This document shows positions 24,598 through 33,102 of a DNA stretch of 34,868 nt, in pieces. The notes beneath the pieces were generated by a model that made no database searches, was not told where the DNA came from, and worked only from the letters and a program-made list of their open reading frames with translations. Source of the stretch: Candidatus Nanohalarchaeota archaeon QJJ-5 (lineage in GTDB: Archaea; Nanohalarchaeota; Nanosalinia; Nanosalinales; Nanoanaerosalinaceae); assembly GCA_022865265.1 (NCBI GenBank), contig JALIDO010000003.1:1-34868 (forward strand), written 5' to 3'. The position numbers and the translations under genes are program-made. Position 1 is the first letter of the stretch. The number at the start of each line of letters is the position of its first letter.

Positions 24598-25127
24598 AGT
24601 TGGTCTAGTGCCTGTTGTGCTAACCTCTGACACTTCTCAGGTCCATACGGGTCATCGAGAAATGTTCTGAGATCGGACCTGAGATCTGTAAGATGATCTG
24701 TCCCGCGTGGTTTGTTTGCCTGGAGTTTCTGTCCGCCTTCACGCCATCCTTCTGCAATGTACCAGTCTTTGAACCAGGTGAATCCATTGATGAACAGAAG
24801 ATGGCCGATCGGTGTTGCGGGTGGCGGGATATCGATATTAAGTGCTTCTGCCGTCAGGCTATCGGTATACTGTATCATGATATGGCTGCCTGGCACGAGT
24901 TGGTCGGCACAACAGGTGATGAGGTCTATATCATCGTCATTGTCTGGTGACAGTGTTTGATCGGGCACAAGTTCAATCCATGGTTCGATGTACCTGGTTT
25001 GCTCACGAAACGTTACCCGATATGTGCTATCGTTCCGTGCTATGGTCATGACTGTCGTTTTTCGCTTGCGTTCGGTGATCGTTGTCTCGTACCCCAGGTC
25101 TTTCAGTCGATCAACAAGTGGATCCAT
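24594..25127 (-). CDS. DUF1122-like archaeal protein
   Basis: A 177-residue soluble protein. The C-terminal half holds the strongest family mark: residues 100-140 contain IPPPATPIGHLL, GFTWFKDWY and EGWREGGQKLQ, which match my memory of the archaeal DUF1122 family (proline pair, Gly-Phe-Thr-Trp-Phe-Lys-Asp-Trp-Tyr, then E-G-x-x-E-G-G-x-K-L-Q). No function is established; a GNAT-like fold has been suggested for relatives, but I cannot confirm it here. Start ATG 25127 is preferred over ATG 25139 because the AT box ctttttac (reverse strand, 25151-25158) is centred 28 bp from it. Confidence 0.7.
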   Translation of the reverse strand: MDPLVDRLKDLGYETTITERKRKTTVMTIARNDSTYRVTFREQTRYIEPWIELVPDQTLSPDNDDDIDLITCCADQLVPGSHIMIQYTDSLTAEALNIDIPPPATPIGHLLFINGFTWFKDWYIAEGWREGGQKLQANKPRGTDHLTDLRSDLRTFLDDPYGPEKCQRLAQQALDQL

Positions 25128-25301
25128 CGTTCTGACCATGGTATCTGGTTGTAAAAAGCATTATCCTTGACTTGTTCGTGATCGGGCAGTTAGTCAGGGT
25201 GCCTTTCTGTGAACATATGTACTTCATCAAGAACCCTGTCTGGTCTGATCACTATCGCTCGGCTGTCAGAACTTTTATATATCGTTCATGAGAAATTGAG
25301 G

Positions 25302-25407
25302 TCTGCCTTCTGTGGGGGGAAGGTTCGAAAGGGTTGTGCGAGAGGGAGGTTTTTGACGCACCTCATCTATTGTCCCTCTTGCCGTTTCCTACCCTTTCTC
25401 TTTTTCA
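25302..25407 (+). ncRNA. candidate structured small RNA gene, about 105 nt
   Basis: An excellent TATA box, cttttatata (25272-25281), has no protein start at the right distance; transcription should begin near 25302. The following sequence holds three nested or adjacent helices with perfect or near-perfect pairing: 25306-25310 with 25319-25323 (5 bp), 25327-25334 with 25391-25398 (8 bp, all Watson-Crick), and 25340-25347 with 25373-25380 (8 bp, one G-U), plus a small apical stem, 25347-25350 with 25360-25363. A T-run (25401-25405) ends it, touching the convergent trm1 stop. It does not match 5S, SRP, RNase P or tRNA as I know them, nor an H/ACA or C/D layout. The small overlapping frame at 25209-25421 looks spurious. 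Confidence 0.5.
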
Positions 25408-26520
25408 ACATTCTTCGATGATCGTTCTGATATGATCGAGTGGCGCATTTGTTCTGATACCAGTATCTTCGAAATGAGAACGGACTGCATTGTATCCTCG
25501 TTCTTCAAAGGCCCTGAGAAGGTCTTCGATAGCAGGTGCAGGTACATTGTAGGTGGCTGCAAGGTCATGAGTGTCATAGTACGGTGTTGATATCGGTATT
25601 TCGGTGATGAGCCTATCCAAAAGAGCTGTAGCATCATCGAACCCGCGTTCGGTGCAGTTGTCTCGTGTCTGTTCGATGAACTCTGTTCGTCCGAGATGAC
25701 CGATCCAGGTCGGCCCGATTCTGTTCAGGTCCGTCTCGCAGTAAGGACATGTTGTTTCTTCTACGTTTGGTTCCATGGTCCGATAACAGCAATCAGGGCA
25801 GGCCAGGATATAGCCGATCTTGTCCAGTGACCGGTTAACCCCTTTCTTCGATTCACGGACAGTCCCATTGAGACGATAGTAGTGTTTCTGTGCAAAACTG
25901 AGCTGGGGTCTGAATACCATGTCTCGTCTCGCAAATGCTTCAAAGACCGCCTTGATCAATGTCCGGATCCCGACCTCGTGCTGGAAGCTTGTCTTGTGCA
26001 TCCATGTTCCGTACCGGCGTCGACAGGTCTTCGTATAGCTGCCACAGAGGGTGGCAAGGTCTGTCGCTGTGATACCGAGAAAGGCTTCATGATTGGCTCC
26101 TCGAGCCGCTGCATCAAGGAACGGGACTGGTGATCCGAAGGGATCGATATCGATGATATCGTATTGCCCGGCTTCGGTGGTCATATGGATAACCGCATCA
26201 GTGTGTTCGATATCGATATCCATGCCCGCATTGAGTTCATTGTTCTGTTCCATGTTCTCGATCGCATTTGGATTGGTGTCTGTGGCCTTGATAGATTGTA
26301 GACCAGTGGTCTCGTTCGCATACCGGAATGCACGGACACCAGATGCGGCCAGAGCATCGATCAGAGAAAGTTCTCGCTCCTGTCCATCGATGTATGATTG
26401 GACCGCTGCGACGGAGATATCTCTGTTCAGGATCATATCTGTATTGTAGAAGACCTCATCATCCGCTGTTGGTTCTTCTGCCGGATCGAGGTCGAGGCTG
26501 ACCGAGCGTTCGTCTATCAT
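25405..26520 (-). CDS. trm1: tRNA (guanine-26 N2)-dimethyltransferase
   Basis: A 371-residue Trm1, which methylates G26 at the junction of the tRNA D and anticodon stems, using S-adenosylmethionine. Marks: DEVFYNTDMILNRDISV near the start, the SAM-binding LIDALAASGVRAFRYA (52-67), the acidic ATDTNP strand, the catalytic DPFGSP (126-131), and a zinc site in the C-terminal domain (CPDC and CPYC). The length fits the archaeal enzyme (about 370-380). It follows the nucleotidyltransferase gene by 7 bp, so the two share a transcript. Confidence 0.94.
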   Translation of the reverse strand: MIDERSVSLDLDPAEEPTADDEVFYNTDMILNRDISVAAVQSYIDGQERELSLIDALAASGVRAFRYANETTGLQSIKATDTNPNAIENMEQNNELNAGMDIDIEHTDAVIHMTTEAGQYDIIDIDPFGSPVPFLDAAARGANHEAFLGITATDLATLCGSYTKTCRRRYGTWMHKTSFQHEVGIRTLIKAVFEAFARRDMVFRPQLSFAQKHYYRLNGTVRESKKGVNRSLDKIGYILACPDCCYRTMEPNVEETTCPYCETDLNRIGPTWIGHLGRTEFIEQTRDNCTERGFDDATALLDRLITEIPISTPYYDTHDLAATYNVPAPAIEDLLRAFEERGYNAVRSHFEDTGIRTNAPLDHIRTIIEEC

Positions 26521-26527
26521 CGGCTAC

Positions 26528-27766
26528 CTACTCATCATCAGTCTCGAGTTCCTGATCCCGGACGGTCGGCCGAGTGCCTTTTGCTTCTTTCTTTGCGGAT
26601 TCGGCGATCTGGTCCGTATTCAATGATGGCGTCATGTCCTGTGCCTCTTGTTCGGCATCCTGTTTCTCTTTGATATCTTCACCGACCTTCGATGCGAACT
26701 CTTTGGTTTCTTCTTTGAGTTCCATGAGTTCAGTATCGTCCAGCTCATCGAGTTTCTTGTCTTTGACCATGCTGATGACGTCATCCCAGCGGTCGAACAG
26801 TTCGCGGTGGTCTTCACCGAAATCGAGTTCTTCATCGACCACATCCGGCAGATCTTCTTTGTCTTCCGGTGGTTCGATGCCTTCTGATTTGAGAGCGGCT
26901 ACATTAGCCTTCAGGAACGTCTTGTAGTCATCGACGACATCTTTGACTTTTCGCTGTGAACCAAGTTCGCTGACTAGCTTGTGCATCCGTCGGATGAAAT
27001 CATCGGTCATCTCGAGATGTTCTTCAACTTCTTCGGCTGTGACCTCATCAGGGTGTTTCTCGCCCTTGTTGCCGAATTCATGGATCTGTTCAGCCATGTC
27101 TGCATATTTCTCCTCGAGCAGATCTTTTTCGACGAATAGTTCACGCAGTGCCTTGGCTACATCTTCCTTGTTCGGTGGTGTCTTGCCGATATACATGATC
27201 GGGGCTTGGCCAGCGTTCGCGATCGCCTGTTCCAGATTATGTGGGATACTCTGTCGCATCTTCTTGTCGCTTTTCTTGTAGCCAGCTGCCGCCATCTTGA
27301 GTCGTTTCTTGACGGCTTCTTCTGATGATGAGATCTTCCCACGTTCGAGCATCCGTTTCGCAGGCATGAATACGCCAACGTCATAGACCGGTTCTCCTTT
27401 CCGGAGCACACCGATGATCAACGGCTCGCCCTTTCTGATCGAATCCCAGAAGTCTGTCAGGAAGGAGAAATACTGGATGGTGATACGATCATCGGTCTCT
27501 TTCGCGAGCTTGGTGACCTTTTTCCTGATCTTGTCTTTGGCTTCGTCTGGAACATCTTTATCGAGCTTTGTATCATCCAGGACAACGAATGTATCGATAT
27601 CTGACTCATGTGTATGGCGTCCATCGGGCACAGATCCATAGACGGCGACACACATGACCTTGTCGCCGAGTTTTTCTTTCAACAGATCAGCGAATTCTTC
27701 GACTTTTTCGAATCGGCGTTCCTGTGATTTCTGACGGGCTTCCTGGAGCTTGTCTTTTGAACTCAT
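26528..27766 (-). CDS. MNT-type nucleotidyltransferase-domain protein
   Basis: A 412-residue acidic protein. Residues 18-110 form a minimal nucleotidyltransferase: the Gly-Ser of VAVYGSVPDGR (44-45) followed by the Asp-x-Asp metal pair of ESDIDTFVV (56 and 58). The rest is helical, with a probable HEPN-like or coiled-coil region and a long acidic tail without clear domains. The family transfers nucleotides to RNA, protein or small molecules, and many members are toxin-antitoxin partners; nothing here names the acceptor. A TATA-like cataaaaag (reverse strand, 27800-27808) lies about 38 bp upstream, giving a short leader. It sits between the TIM-barrel gene and trm1. Confidence 0.75.
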   Translation of the reverse strand: MSSKDKLQEARQKSQERRFEKVEEFADLLKEKLGDKVMCVAVYGSVPDGRHTHESDIDTFVVLDDTKLDKDVPDEAKDKIRKKVTKLAKETDDRITIQYFSFLTDFWDSIRKGEPLIIGVLRKGEPVYDVGVFMPAKRMLERGKISSSEEAVKKRLKMAAAGYKKSDKKMRQSIPHNLEQAIANAGQAPIMYIGKTPPNKEDVAKALRELFVEKDLLEEKYADMAEQIHEFGNKGEKHPDEVTAEEVEEHLEMTDDFIRRMHKLVSELGSQRKVKDVVDDYKTFLKANVAALKSEGIEPPEDKEDLPDVVDEELDFGEDHRELFDRWDDVISMVKDKKLDELDDTELMELKEETKEFASKVGEDIKEKQDAEQEAQDMTPSLNTDQIAESAKKEAKGTRPTVRDQELETDDE

Positions 27767-27830
27767 GAATAAATCACAGATACCTTTGCCATTGCAATCT
27801 TTTTATGCCTTAGAGAACAGGGAGAACGGT

Positions 27831-30425
27831 TCAACGGTATTTTTCTTGTTCCCATTGTTCCGGCTGATTGTCCTGTTTCAGGGCAGCACGGCCGGTCCAT
27901 GTGTGATCTGGATTTTCCATGTACAGTAAGCCTTCAAGCGGGGCGAATGCGTTTTCAAAGATGGTCTCCCACTCATGATGCCATTCTTCATCGGTCAGTC
28001 CGAAGAACTTGAGGACGAGATAGTCTTTCAGGGTGAGGTCTTCGTTGCCTTTCTCATCGTATCGGTTCCAGGCCTCATCCACGTATTCGGTGGTCAGATC
28101 CTCAGGTGTGACGCCATGTTCGATCATATGCATCATCAGGCGCAGCATATAGGTGGACTCGGCTTTCTCTTCTCCGATCTCATACATCACGATGCTCGGT
28201 CGGTCATCGCGTTCACAGAAGCCACGTTCCACGAGAGAATACAGGTGTTCGAACACGATAGTGTCGCCACGTCTGATCGGCTGGTGATGGTGGCCGGTTT
28301 CGGAAAGTGCAGGATGCGTAACGTGTTGTTTTGTGATATAACGTCCATCACCATCTTCTAAACCTTCGAAATTATGTTCTTCATTGCCCTGGATTGTCCA
28401 GAGTGGATCAACGCCGTTCATGGCGAGATGTTCCATATCGATAGTACAGAACATGACATCATAGGTCTCACCGTTGATCTCGGTATTGTTGACCTCACGA
28501 CATACCTTGATGATGTCGCGTGGTTTCCAGAGTTTGCTCCGTCCTTCGCTCCCGACATTGTGCGATTCCCAGTCGAGTGTTAGTCCATGTTCATTCAGCA
28601 ACTCTACCAATGTCTTGTCTTGCCCGCGGCCGATGACCTGGGTGAACTGGCCCCACACATATGCAGCTGCACCGGCCGCATGGATCTTATCGTAGTCTTC
28701 TGAGTCTGCTAACTCGGCCAACCGTTCTTCGAAGGCATCCAGGTTATTCATACTGTATTCATCAGGATCGATGCCTGTGATCGCGTGCCATAACCGTTCG
28801 AGGTGCTCGTTGTCCGAAAACGGCATCCAGCGTGGCATGATCTCCCAGAAGATGTTCGATTCACGATTCATTTCATCCTGGAAGGCACCGCCACGGAAAT
28901 TGATGATATCACGGAACGCGACTTCGCCCTCGCTCATAGGATCATCATCTTTCATGAAGTAATCGCGGTTACCATCATACACTTCGGTCTCTTTCAGCCG
29001 TTCCTGTATCTCATCTTTCAGATCTTGCTTCAGTTTCTCATATACTGTATCCATTTCTTCATTGAGCCGTGCTTGGTCGCGTAGTGTATCGTCTCGGTCT
29101 TTCTCCCAGAATAGCTTCGGAATCATATGGATCCAGCGTGAGTTCGTATGCAGTTCTGGATCGAACCGAACCAGGGCCTGTGCGATGTTGGATCCTTCAC
29201 GATGCTTTTTCAGATCATCGAGACTCTCCGGGACATCCGATCTGACACCGGCCATCGTCTGGATAGCTGAGGTCCGGAGTTGATCATTCGTATTCTGAAA
29301 TCGCTGATTGTTCACATAGTGTTCCAAAAGGGATTCTTTATCTGGATACGCCTCATAGATGTCCTCACTATCGACAGCTGCCAGTGCACTTTGAAAGTCT
29401 TCCATGAGCTGGTTCAATTGATTCTGTAATAATTGTCTCTCCTGTGGGTCTGCTTCTGCAATCTGTTCCCGAAGATCATCCATCCTCGATTGGATGTCTT
29501 GGAGTTGTTCTTGGTGCTCGCCAGGTACGTTATTCACGAGGGCATCGATATCCATATCGTCTTGGTTACGGATGACTACTCTGCCAAGAGGAACGTCGAA
29601 TTCGACGATATCAGGGCGTTCATCTAATAGATATTTGAGATTTTCTACCATGTTTTCAGTTTCATCCAGATTGCTAACTGCTTCTAACATATCCTCTGTC
29701 AGATAACCGTCATCGCTCATGTGGTCGACGATGATCTTCCTTTGAAGGATGTTGAAGTCCGTATATCCTTCGATATCGTTTGCTATGCCCTGTAGTGTCT
29801 GGAAGTTATCTTTCAGTTCGCTTTCCCACAGATATTCCCGGAAGAAACTGACACGGAATTCTGGGCACTTGAAGATCCGTGACTCCATCATTTCGGTACC
29901 AAATGGATCGACTGACACTGATCCCGCCATGCGTTCTTCTCTTGCAGGGATTTCTGATTTCACGAGATGGGTATTGATACCATACACTGATTGCTGGTTC
30001 CCATTGACATCGGGTTCGCTTTCGATGGCGTCTTTGAAATCGCCCCAGGCATCGATGAAGTCATACATGAACTCATGACTGTAGTAAAAGCCCATCTGTT
30101 CGCGCTGTTCATAGTACGGGTTCGCATAATCGAACGGTATCTTGACCGGGAAATGGGCATCGAAGCTGAGTCCAAGCTGGCGTGACATCTGGATGAGCTG
30201 GTCCCATTCATTGTAGATCTGATTTGGGCCACCGAGATACATCTCGATGAAGCTCGCTCCCTGGTTCGAGGCCCAAGCGGCTCGTTTGTACAGTTCATCG
30301 GGAATGTCCGGGACGACATTCATGCCTGAAGAGACGGCAACGATATAGTTGAGATCCAGTGTCTTGTGCTGGTCCTGATTGATGAGTTGTCGGTACTGTT
30401 GTTTGACTTCTTGTTTTGTTGGCAT
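27831..30425 (-). CDS. endonuclease IV-like TIM-barrel protein with a large helical insertion
   Basis: An 864-residue protein. N-terminal (20-155) and C-terminal (about 590-770) parts together look like one xylose-isomerase/endonuclease IV barrel. Candidate metal ligands: H91 (DAHFP), H153 (INTHL), E620 (LDWESHN), D663 and H666 (IDMEHLAMNG, like Asp-x-x-His of Nfo), H701/H704, H712-H714 followed by IRRG (like DRH-x-x-IG), and E749 (VMYEIG). Between them is a helical insertion of about 430 residues with a coiled coil near 303-350. Endonuclease IV cleaves DNA at abasic sites; relatives isomerise sugars. Activity here is not predictable. It follows the 463-aa gene by 10 bp, so they are one operon and probably work together. 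Confidence 0.7.
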   Translation of the reverse strand: MPTKQEVKQQYRQLINQDQHKTLDLNYIVAVSSGMNVVPDIPDELYKRAAWASNQGASFIEMYLGGPNQIYNEWDQLIQMSRQLGLSFDAHFPVKIPFDYANPYYEQREQMGFYYSHEFMYDFIDAWGDFKDAIESEPDVNGNQQSVYGINTHLVKSEIPAREERMAGSVSVDPFGTEMMESRIFKCPEFRVSFFREYLWESELKDNFQTLQGIANDIEGYTDFNILQRKIIVDHMSDDGYLTEDMLEAVSNLDETENMVENLKYLLDERPDIVEFDVPLGRVVIRNQDDMDIDALVNNVPGEHQEQLQDIQSRMDDLREQIAEADPQERQLLQNQLNQLMEDFQSALAAVDSEDIYEAYPDKESLLEHYVNNQRFQNTNDQLRTSAIQTMAGVRSDVPESLDDLKKHREGSNIAQALVRFDPELHTNSRWIHMIPKLFWEKDRDDTLRDQARLNEEMDTVYEKLKQDLKDEIQERLKETEVYDGNRDYFMKDDDPMSEGEVAFRDIINFRGGAFQDEMNRESNIFWEIMPRWMPFSDNEHLERLWHAITGIDPDEYSMNNLDAFEERLAELADSEDYDKIHAAGAAAYVWGQFTQVIGRGQDKTLVELLNEHGLTLDWESHNVGSEGRSKLWKPRDIIKVCREVNNTEINGETYDVMFCTIDMEHLAMNGVDPLWTIQGNEEHNFEGLEDGDGRYITKQHVTHPALSETGHHHQPIRRGDTIVFEHLYSLVERGFCERDDRPSIVMYEIGEEKAESTYMLRLMMHMIEHGVTPEDLTTEYVDEAWNRYDEKGNEDLTLKDYLVLKFFGLTDEEWHHEWETIFENAFAPLEGLLYMENPDHTWTGRAALKQDNQPEQWEQEKYR

Positions 30426-30435
30426 CTGGTGTCAC

Positions 30436-31827
30436 CTACTTCATCACGTACAGTCCGACATCGTATTTCAGCGAGATGTAGAGGGCTGCTGATCCACCGA
30501 ATTTCGGCCCGAGAAGGCCTTCACGGAGATCGGATGGGTCAACATGATAGTACGCATCACCTTTGCCTGCCCAGAACAGGAGCCGTCGCTGGAGTTCATC
30601 GAGGAATGACGGATCATAGGGGGTATATTCCTTATCAGTATGTTTCTGGATATCTGGTGCAATATCGTCTCCCACATACTCGGTGATATATCGTTTGACC
30701 TCGTTCTTTCGTTCATCGATCTGTGGCTGGAAGACCTCCTGGAAGACATGTTCACAGACCACATACTCTTTGAAATTGATCTTCATGACCTCACCCCCCT
30801 GGCCCGGGGACTGTGGCTGTTCAGAGCCTCCGAGGGAAATGTGGGTCGCATCAAGGATAACGACGTCTCGGTGCGTGACGACATCTTCGCCTTCATCATT
30901 TTCTGCTTCCCGGACAGGTTTATGGCAGATGACTTTGATGCCCCGGACAGACGAGGAATATCCTTCCATCATGTACGGATCGGACATCTCTGAGACTTTC
31001 GCTTCGGGGTCGCCTTCCATCTGCTGGATGGTCTGTACATACGGTTTGATCCAGTTCTCGGTCTGTTCGATCGATGTTTCGACCGATTTCAACCGGCGTT
31101 TGACTTCCCGGACCTTATCCTCGATCGCATCGGCATACCGATCTTTCCATTGTTCATAGAGCTTCCACTTCTTCCTGAGGATTGCTTTTTCCTGTTCGGG
31201 AAGATCACTCAGGTGTCCATCGCCTTTGAGATCATCGAGTGATTCCATGCTGTAGAAATCAGCCGTGATCGATGGGAAAATATCATTAGCAGTCATCTGG
31301 AGGATGCTGGCACGACCGGTATGTTGGTCGACCTCATCGACGAAATCGCCTTTGAGTGCTTCTTCTTTCCGATCTTCGAAGTGTTCGAGTTTCTCCTCGA
31401 GCATCCGTTCATCGTGTTCCAGCAGTTCCTTTTTCTCATAGAGTTCCTCGAGGTTCGCCAATGTCCTGCCGATCTGTTGTTCGGCCTGCTGGCGGCGTTG
31501 CTCCATCTCATGGTGGAGCTGAGACCCGGGGTTCGCATGAAGCCATTCACCAACTTTGCTGACCTCATATCCGAATTGGGTATCGAGGAGATCGACAGTC
31601 GCAAGATATGTGTCCACAGGAAGCCCCTGTGTCGCATCTGAAACCTTGATAAGCCTATTATGTGGTTCATCATGTGTTGCCCCTACATATGGTTCGCCGC
31701 TCGGCTGATTTTCATCGATCCATTCTTGTGCGGCTCCTGGTCCTTCTGTCCGGGCGATTTCACGAATTTTATCGATATTTGCCGGGTAACATCCATGCAT
31801 ACATCGATCCTCGGCTCCTTTTGTCAT
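30436..31827 (-). CDS. coiled-coil protein paired with the TIM-barrel protein
   Basis: A 463-residue protein I do not recognise. Residues 1-100 hold a small N-terminal domain (a CMHGCYP segment, then GAAQEWIDENQPSGEPYVG). Residues 103-156 and 210-270 are strong heptad-rich coiled coils. The C-terminal 180 residues form a mixed domain with a VVILDATHISLGG strand and a FKEYVVCEHVFQEVF helix. The layout suggests an elongated dimer acting as a scaffold or specificity subunit. The likely AT box ctaaataac (reverse strand, 31847-31855) is about 24 bp upstream, and a GGTGAG lies close to the ATG. It is first in the order 463 aa - TIM barrel - nucleotidyltransferase - trm1. Confidence 0.65.
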   Translation of the reverse strand: MTKGAEDRCMHGCYPANIDKIREIARTEGPGAAQEWIDENQPSGEPYVGATHDEPHNRLIKVSDATQGLPVDTYLATVDLLDTQFGYEVSKVGEWLHANPGSQLHHEMEQRRQQAEQQIGRTLANLEELYEKKELLEHDERMLEEKLEHFEDRKEEALKGDFVDEVDQHTGRASILQMTANDIFPSITADFYSMESLDDLKGDGHLSDLPEQEKAILRKKWKLYEQWKDRYADAIEDKVREVKRRLKSVETSIEQTENWIKPYVQTIQQMEGDPEAKVSEMSDPYMMEGYSSSVRGIKVICHKPVREAENDEGEDVVTHRDVVILDATHISLGGSEQPQSPGQGGEVMKINFKEYVVCEHVFQEVFQPQIDERKNEVKRYITEYVGDDIAPDIQKHTDKEYTPYDPSFLDELQRRLLFWAGKGDAYYHVDPSDLREGLLGPKFGGSAALYISLKYDVGLYVMK

Positions 31828-31909
31828 CTTCTCACCAGTATATCCCGTTATTTAGGTGCGGCCTCATAAGAATGTATCGCTCACAGTTGATTGTTCTAGA
31901 CAGTTCGAC

Positions 31910-31949
31910 AGGTGTATCCTACAAGGACATTCAGGTCTAGGATATACCT
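31910..31949. repeat. 12-bp inverted repeat in divergent promoter region
   Basis: 31910-31921 and 31938-31949 pair over 12 positions with one G-T mismatch (loop 16 nt). The repeat lies between two divergent operons, about 95 bp before the start of the disordered-protein gene. It could be an operator read by a dimeric regulator, or an RNA hairpin. Confidence 0.5.
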
Positions 31950-32010
31950 AAGGTGTCATCGTTACGCTTGATGATACTGAACTGATGATTGTACTGGATG
32001 ATTTGGCCAA

Positions 32011-32020
32011 AATTTAATAT
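32011..32020 (+). promoter_or_regulatory. TATA-like box of the disordered-protein operon
   Basis: aatttaatat is centred about 29 bp before ATG 32045, giving a leaderless or nearly leaderless transcript for the five-gene run that follows. Confidence 0.5.
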
Positions 32021-32044
32021 TCAGGTAGCTGAAAGAGATATACC

Positions 32045-32743
32045 ATGGGACTCGTGGACGATATCAAGGATAAAGTCGGAGATGAGAATACTGGGTCAGA
32101 CTCACAGGTTCGACGCCCACCAAAGAAACCTGGACAGGATAACAACACTAACAGAACCAGACAACAGGGATCACAGCAGTCACAGACTGGTCAGCGTCGC
32201 GGATCAAACCAGCGACAGGGCCAGAGCCGCGGGCAACAACAGAATCAGCGCGGTGGTTCCCAGCATCAAGGACGATCTGGTGGGCAGAATCAACGCCAAC
32301 AGTCCTCCCACCAATCACAGCAATCATCTCAGCCACGTCGTGGGCCTGGCGCAGAACAGGGGCCGCCTGACAGCCAGGGGCCGGACAGTCTCTCAGCACC
32401 AGGTCCGGCAGAGAATTCATCGGGCTCAGGCCGCGGTTCAGCAAATCCAGGTCCGACGGCGAACACATCACGTGGGCCGGAAGGTGGTCTCGATGATCTC
32501 GATGATCTTGGGTCCGCAGATGATCTTGGACAGAGTGAATCACCACCGGGTAATAGTCGGAGCCCTGAGGCATCTCTCAGAGATGATCCTGGTCCGGGTA
32601 ATGATATCACGCCGCCAGGGATGGATACCGATCGTGGATCATCAAGCGGCGAGCCGGACATGAGTCAGTTACAACAGCAGAATCAACAGATCATAAACCT
32701 TCTTGAAGATATTCGTGATGCACTGGAGCGACAACCGCGATGA
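32045..32743 (+). CDS. disordered Gln/Arg/Gly-rich protein with conserved end motifs (paralog A)
   Basis: A 232-residue protein with almost no hydrophobic core. It starts with a short amphipathic motif (MGLVDDIKDKVGDE), continues with about 100 residues rich in Gln, Ser, Arg, Gly and Asn that are not acidic, then a Pro/Gly/Asp-rich part with LDDLDDLGSADDLG, and ends in a hydrophobic helix (LQQQNQQIINLLEDIRDAL). The same start and end patterns recur in the next two genes. The prion-like middle is odd in a salt-in proteome. No family recognised; a phase-separating or multivalent binding role is inference. It overlaps the next gene by 4 bp. Confidence 0.65.
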   Translation: MGLVDDIKDKVGDENTGSDSQVRRPPKKPGQDNNTNRTRQQGSQQSQTGQRRGSNQRQGQSRGQQQNQRGGSQHQGRSGGQNQRQQSSHQSQQSSQPRRGPGAEQGPPDSQGPDSLSAPGPAENSSGSGRGSANPGPTANTSRGPEGGLDDLDDLGSADDLGQSESPPGNSRSPEASLRDDPGPGNDITPPGMDTDRGSSSGEPDMSQLQQQNQQIINLLEDIRDALERQPR

Positions 32744-33090
32744 AGATCTTTGATAAACTCAATGACGACAATGAGGATGAAGAAGTAGAGCTCAAGCCAG
32801 ATACGCGGTTGAAAGATGAGGTGGCAGCCCGCACACAGGATCGGGGATCATCATCGACTTCGACAGATGATGAAAGCGAGTCCCTTCTACCTGGTGCTGT
32901 TGGTGGTAGCGATACTACATCGGATCGTGGACGTGTATCCTCATCCACAAAGACGGATGGTGATCTCGAGGAACAGATCAAGACCGTGATCGAGCAGAAT
33001 GAACGTATAATCGAACTGCTCGAGACCATCTCATCCGTGTCCTCGGGATCGACGAATCGTTCTAGTGATGGCAAGGACGAATTATGGTGA
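32740..33090 (+). CDS. disordered acidic protein with conserved end motifs (paralog B)
   Basis: A 116-residue protein. The start MKIFDKLNDDNEDEE resembles the first residues of its neighbours (Met, two to three hydrophobic residues, Asp, then a lysine and acidic run). The middle is Ser/Thr/Asp-rich and disordered. Near the end is a helix, EEQIKTVIEQNERIIELLETI, with the shared Gln-Asn-x-x-Ile-Ile-x-Leu-Leu pattern, followed by a short Ser/Gly-rich tail. Its ATG overlaps the previous stop (ATGA), so translation is coupled. Function unknown. Confidence 0.65.
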   Translation: MKIFDKLNDDNEDEEVELKPDTRLKDEVAARTQDRGSSSTSTDDESESLLPGAVGGSDTTSDRGRVSSSTKTDGDLEEQIKTVIEQNERIIELLETISSVSSGSTNRSSDGKDELW

Positions 33091-33102
33091 CGGCTGATAG
33101 TC

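Noticed and set aside
25209-25421. 70-codon frame over the candidate RNA gene
   Set aside because: Not acidic like the rest of the proteome, rich in Arg, Cys and Leu, start far upstream of the TATA box, and it runs into the trm1 3' end. An RNA gene explains the box, helices and T-run better.
26528-27766. Nucleotidyltransferase as part of a MNT-HEPN toxin-antitoxin pair
   Set aside because: No separate small HEPN partner gene is adjacent, and the protein is three to four times longer than MNT antitoxins, so the pair model is not supported.
31960-32005. C/D box-like motifs (tgatga and ctga) before the disordered-protein operon
   Set aside because: The motifs are only a few bases apart, leaving no room for a guide between them; they read as simple gatga repeats.
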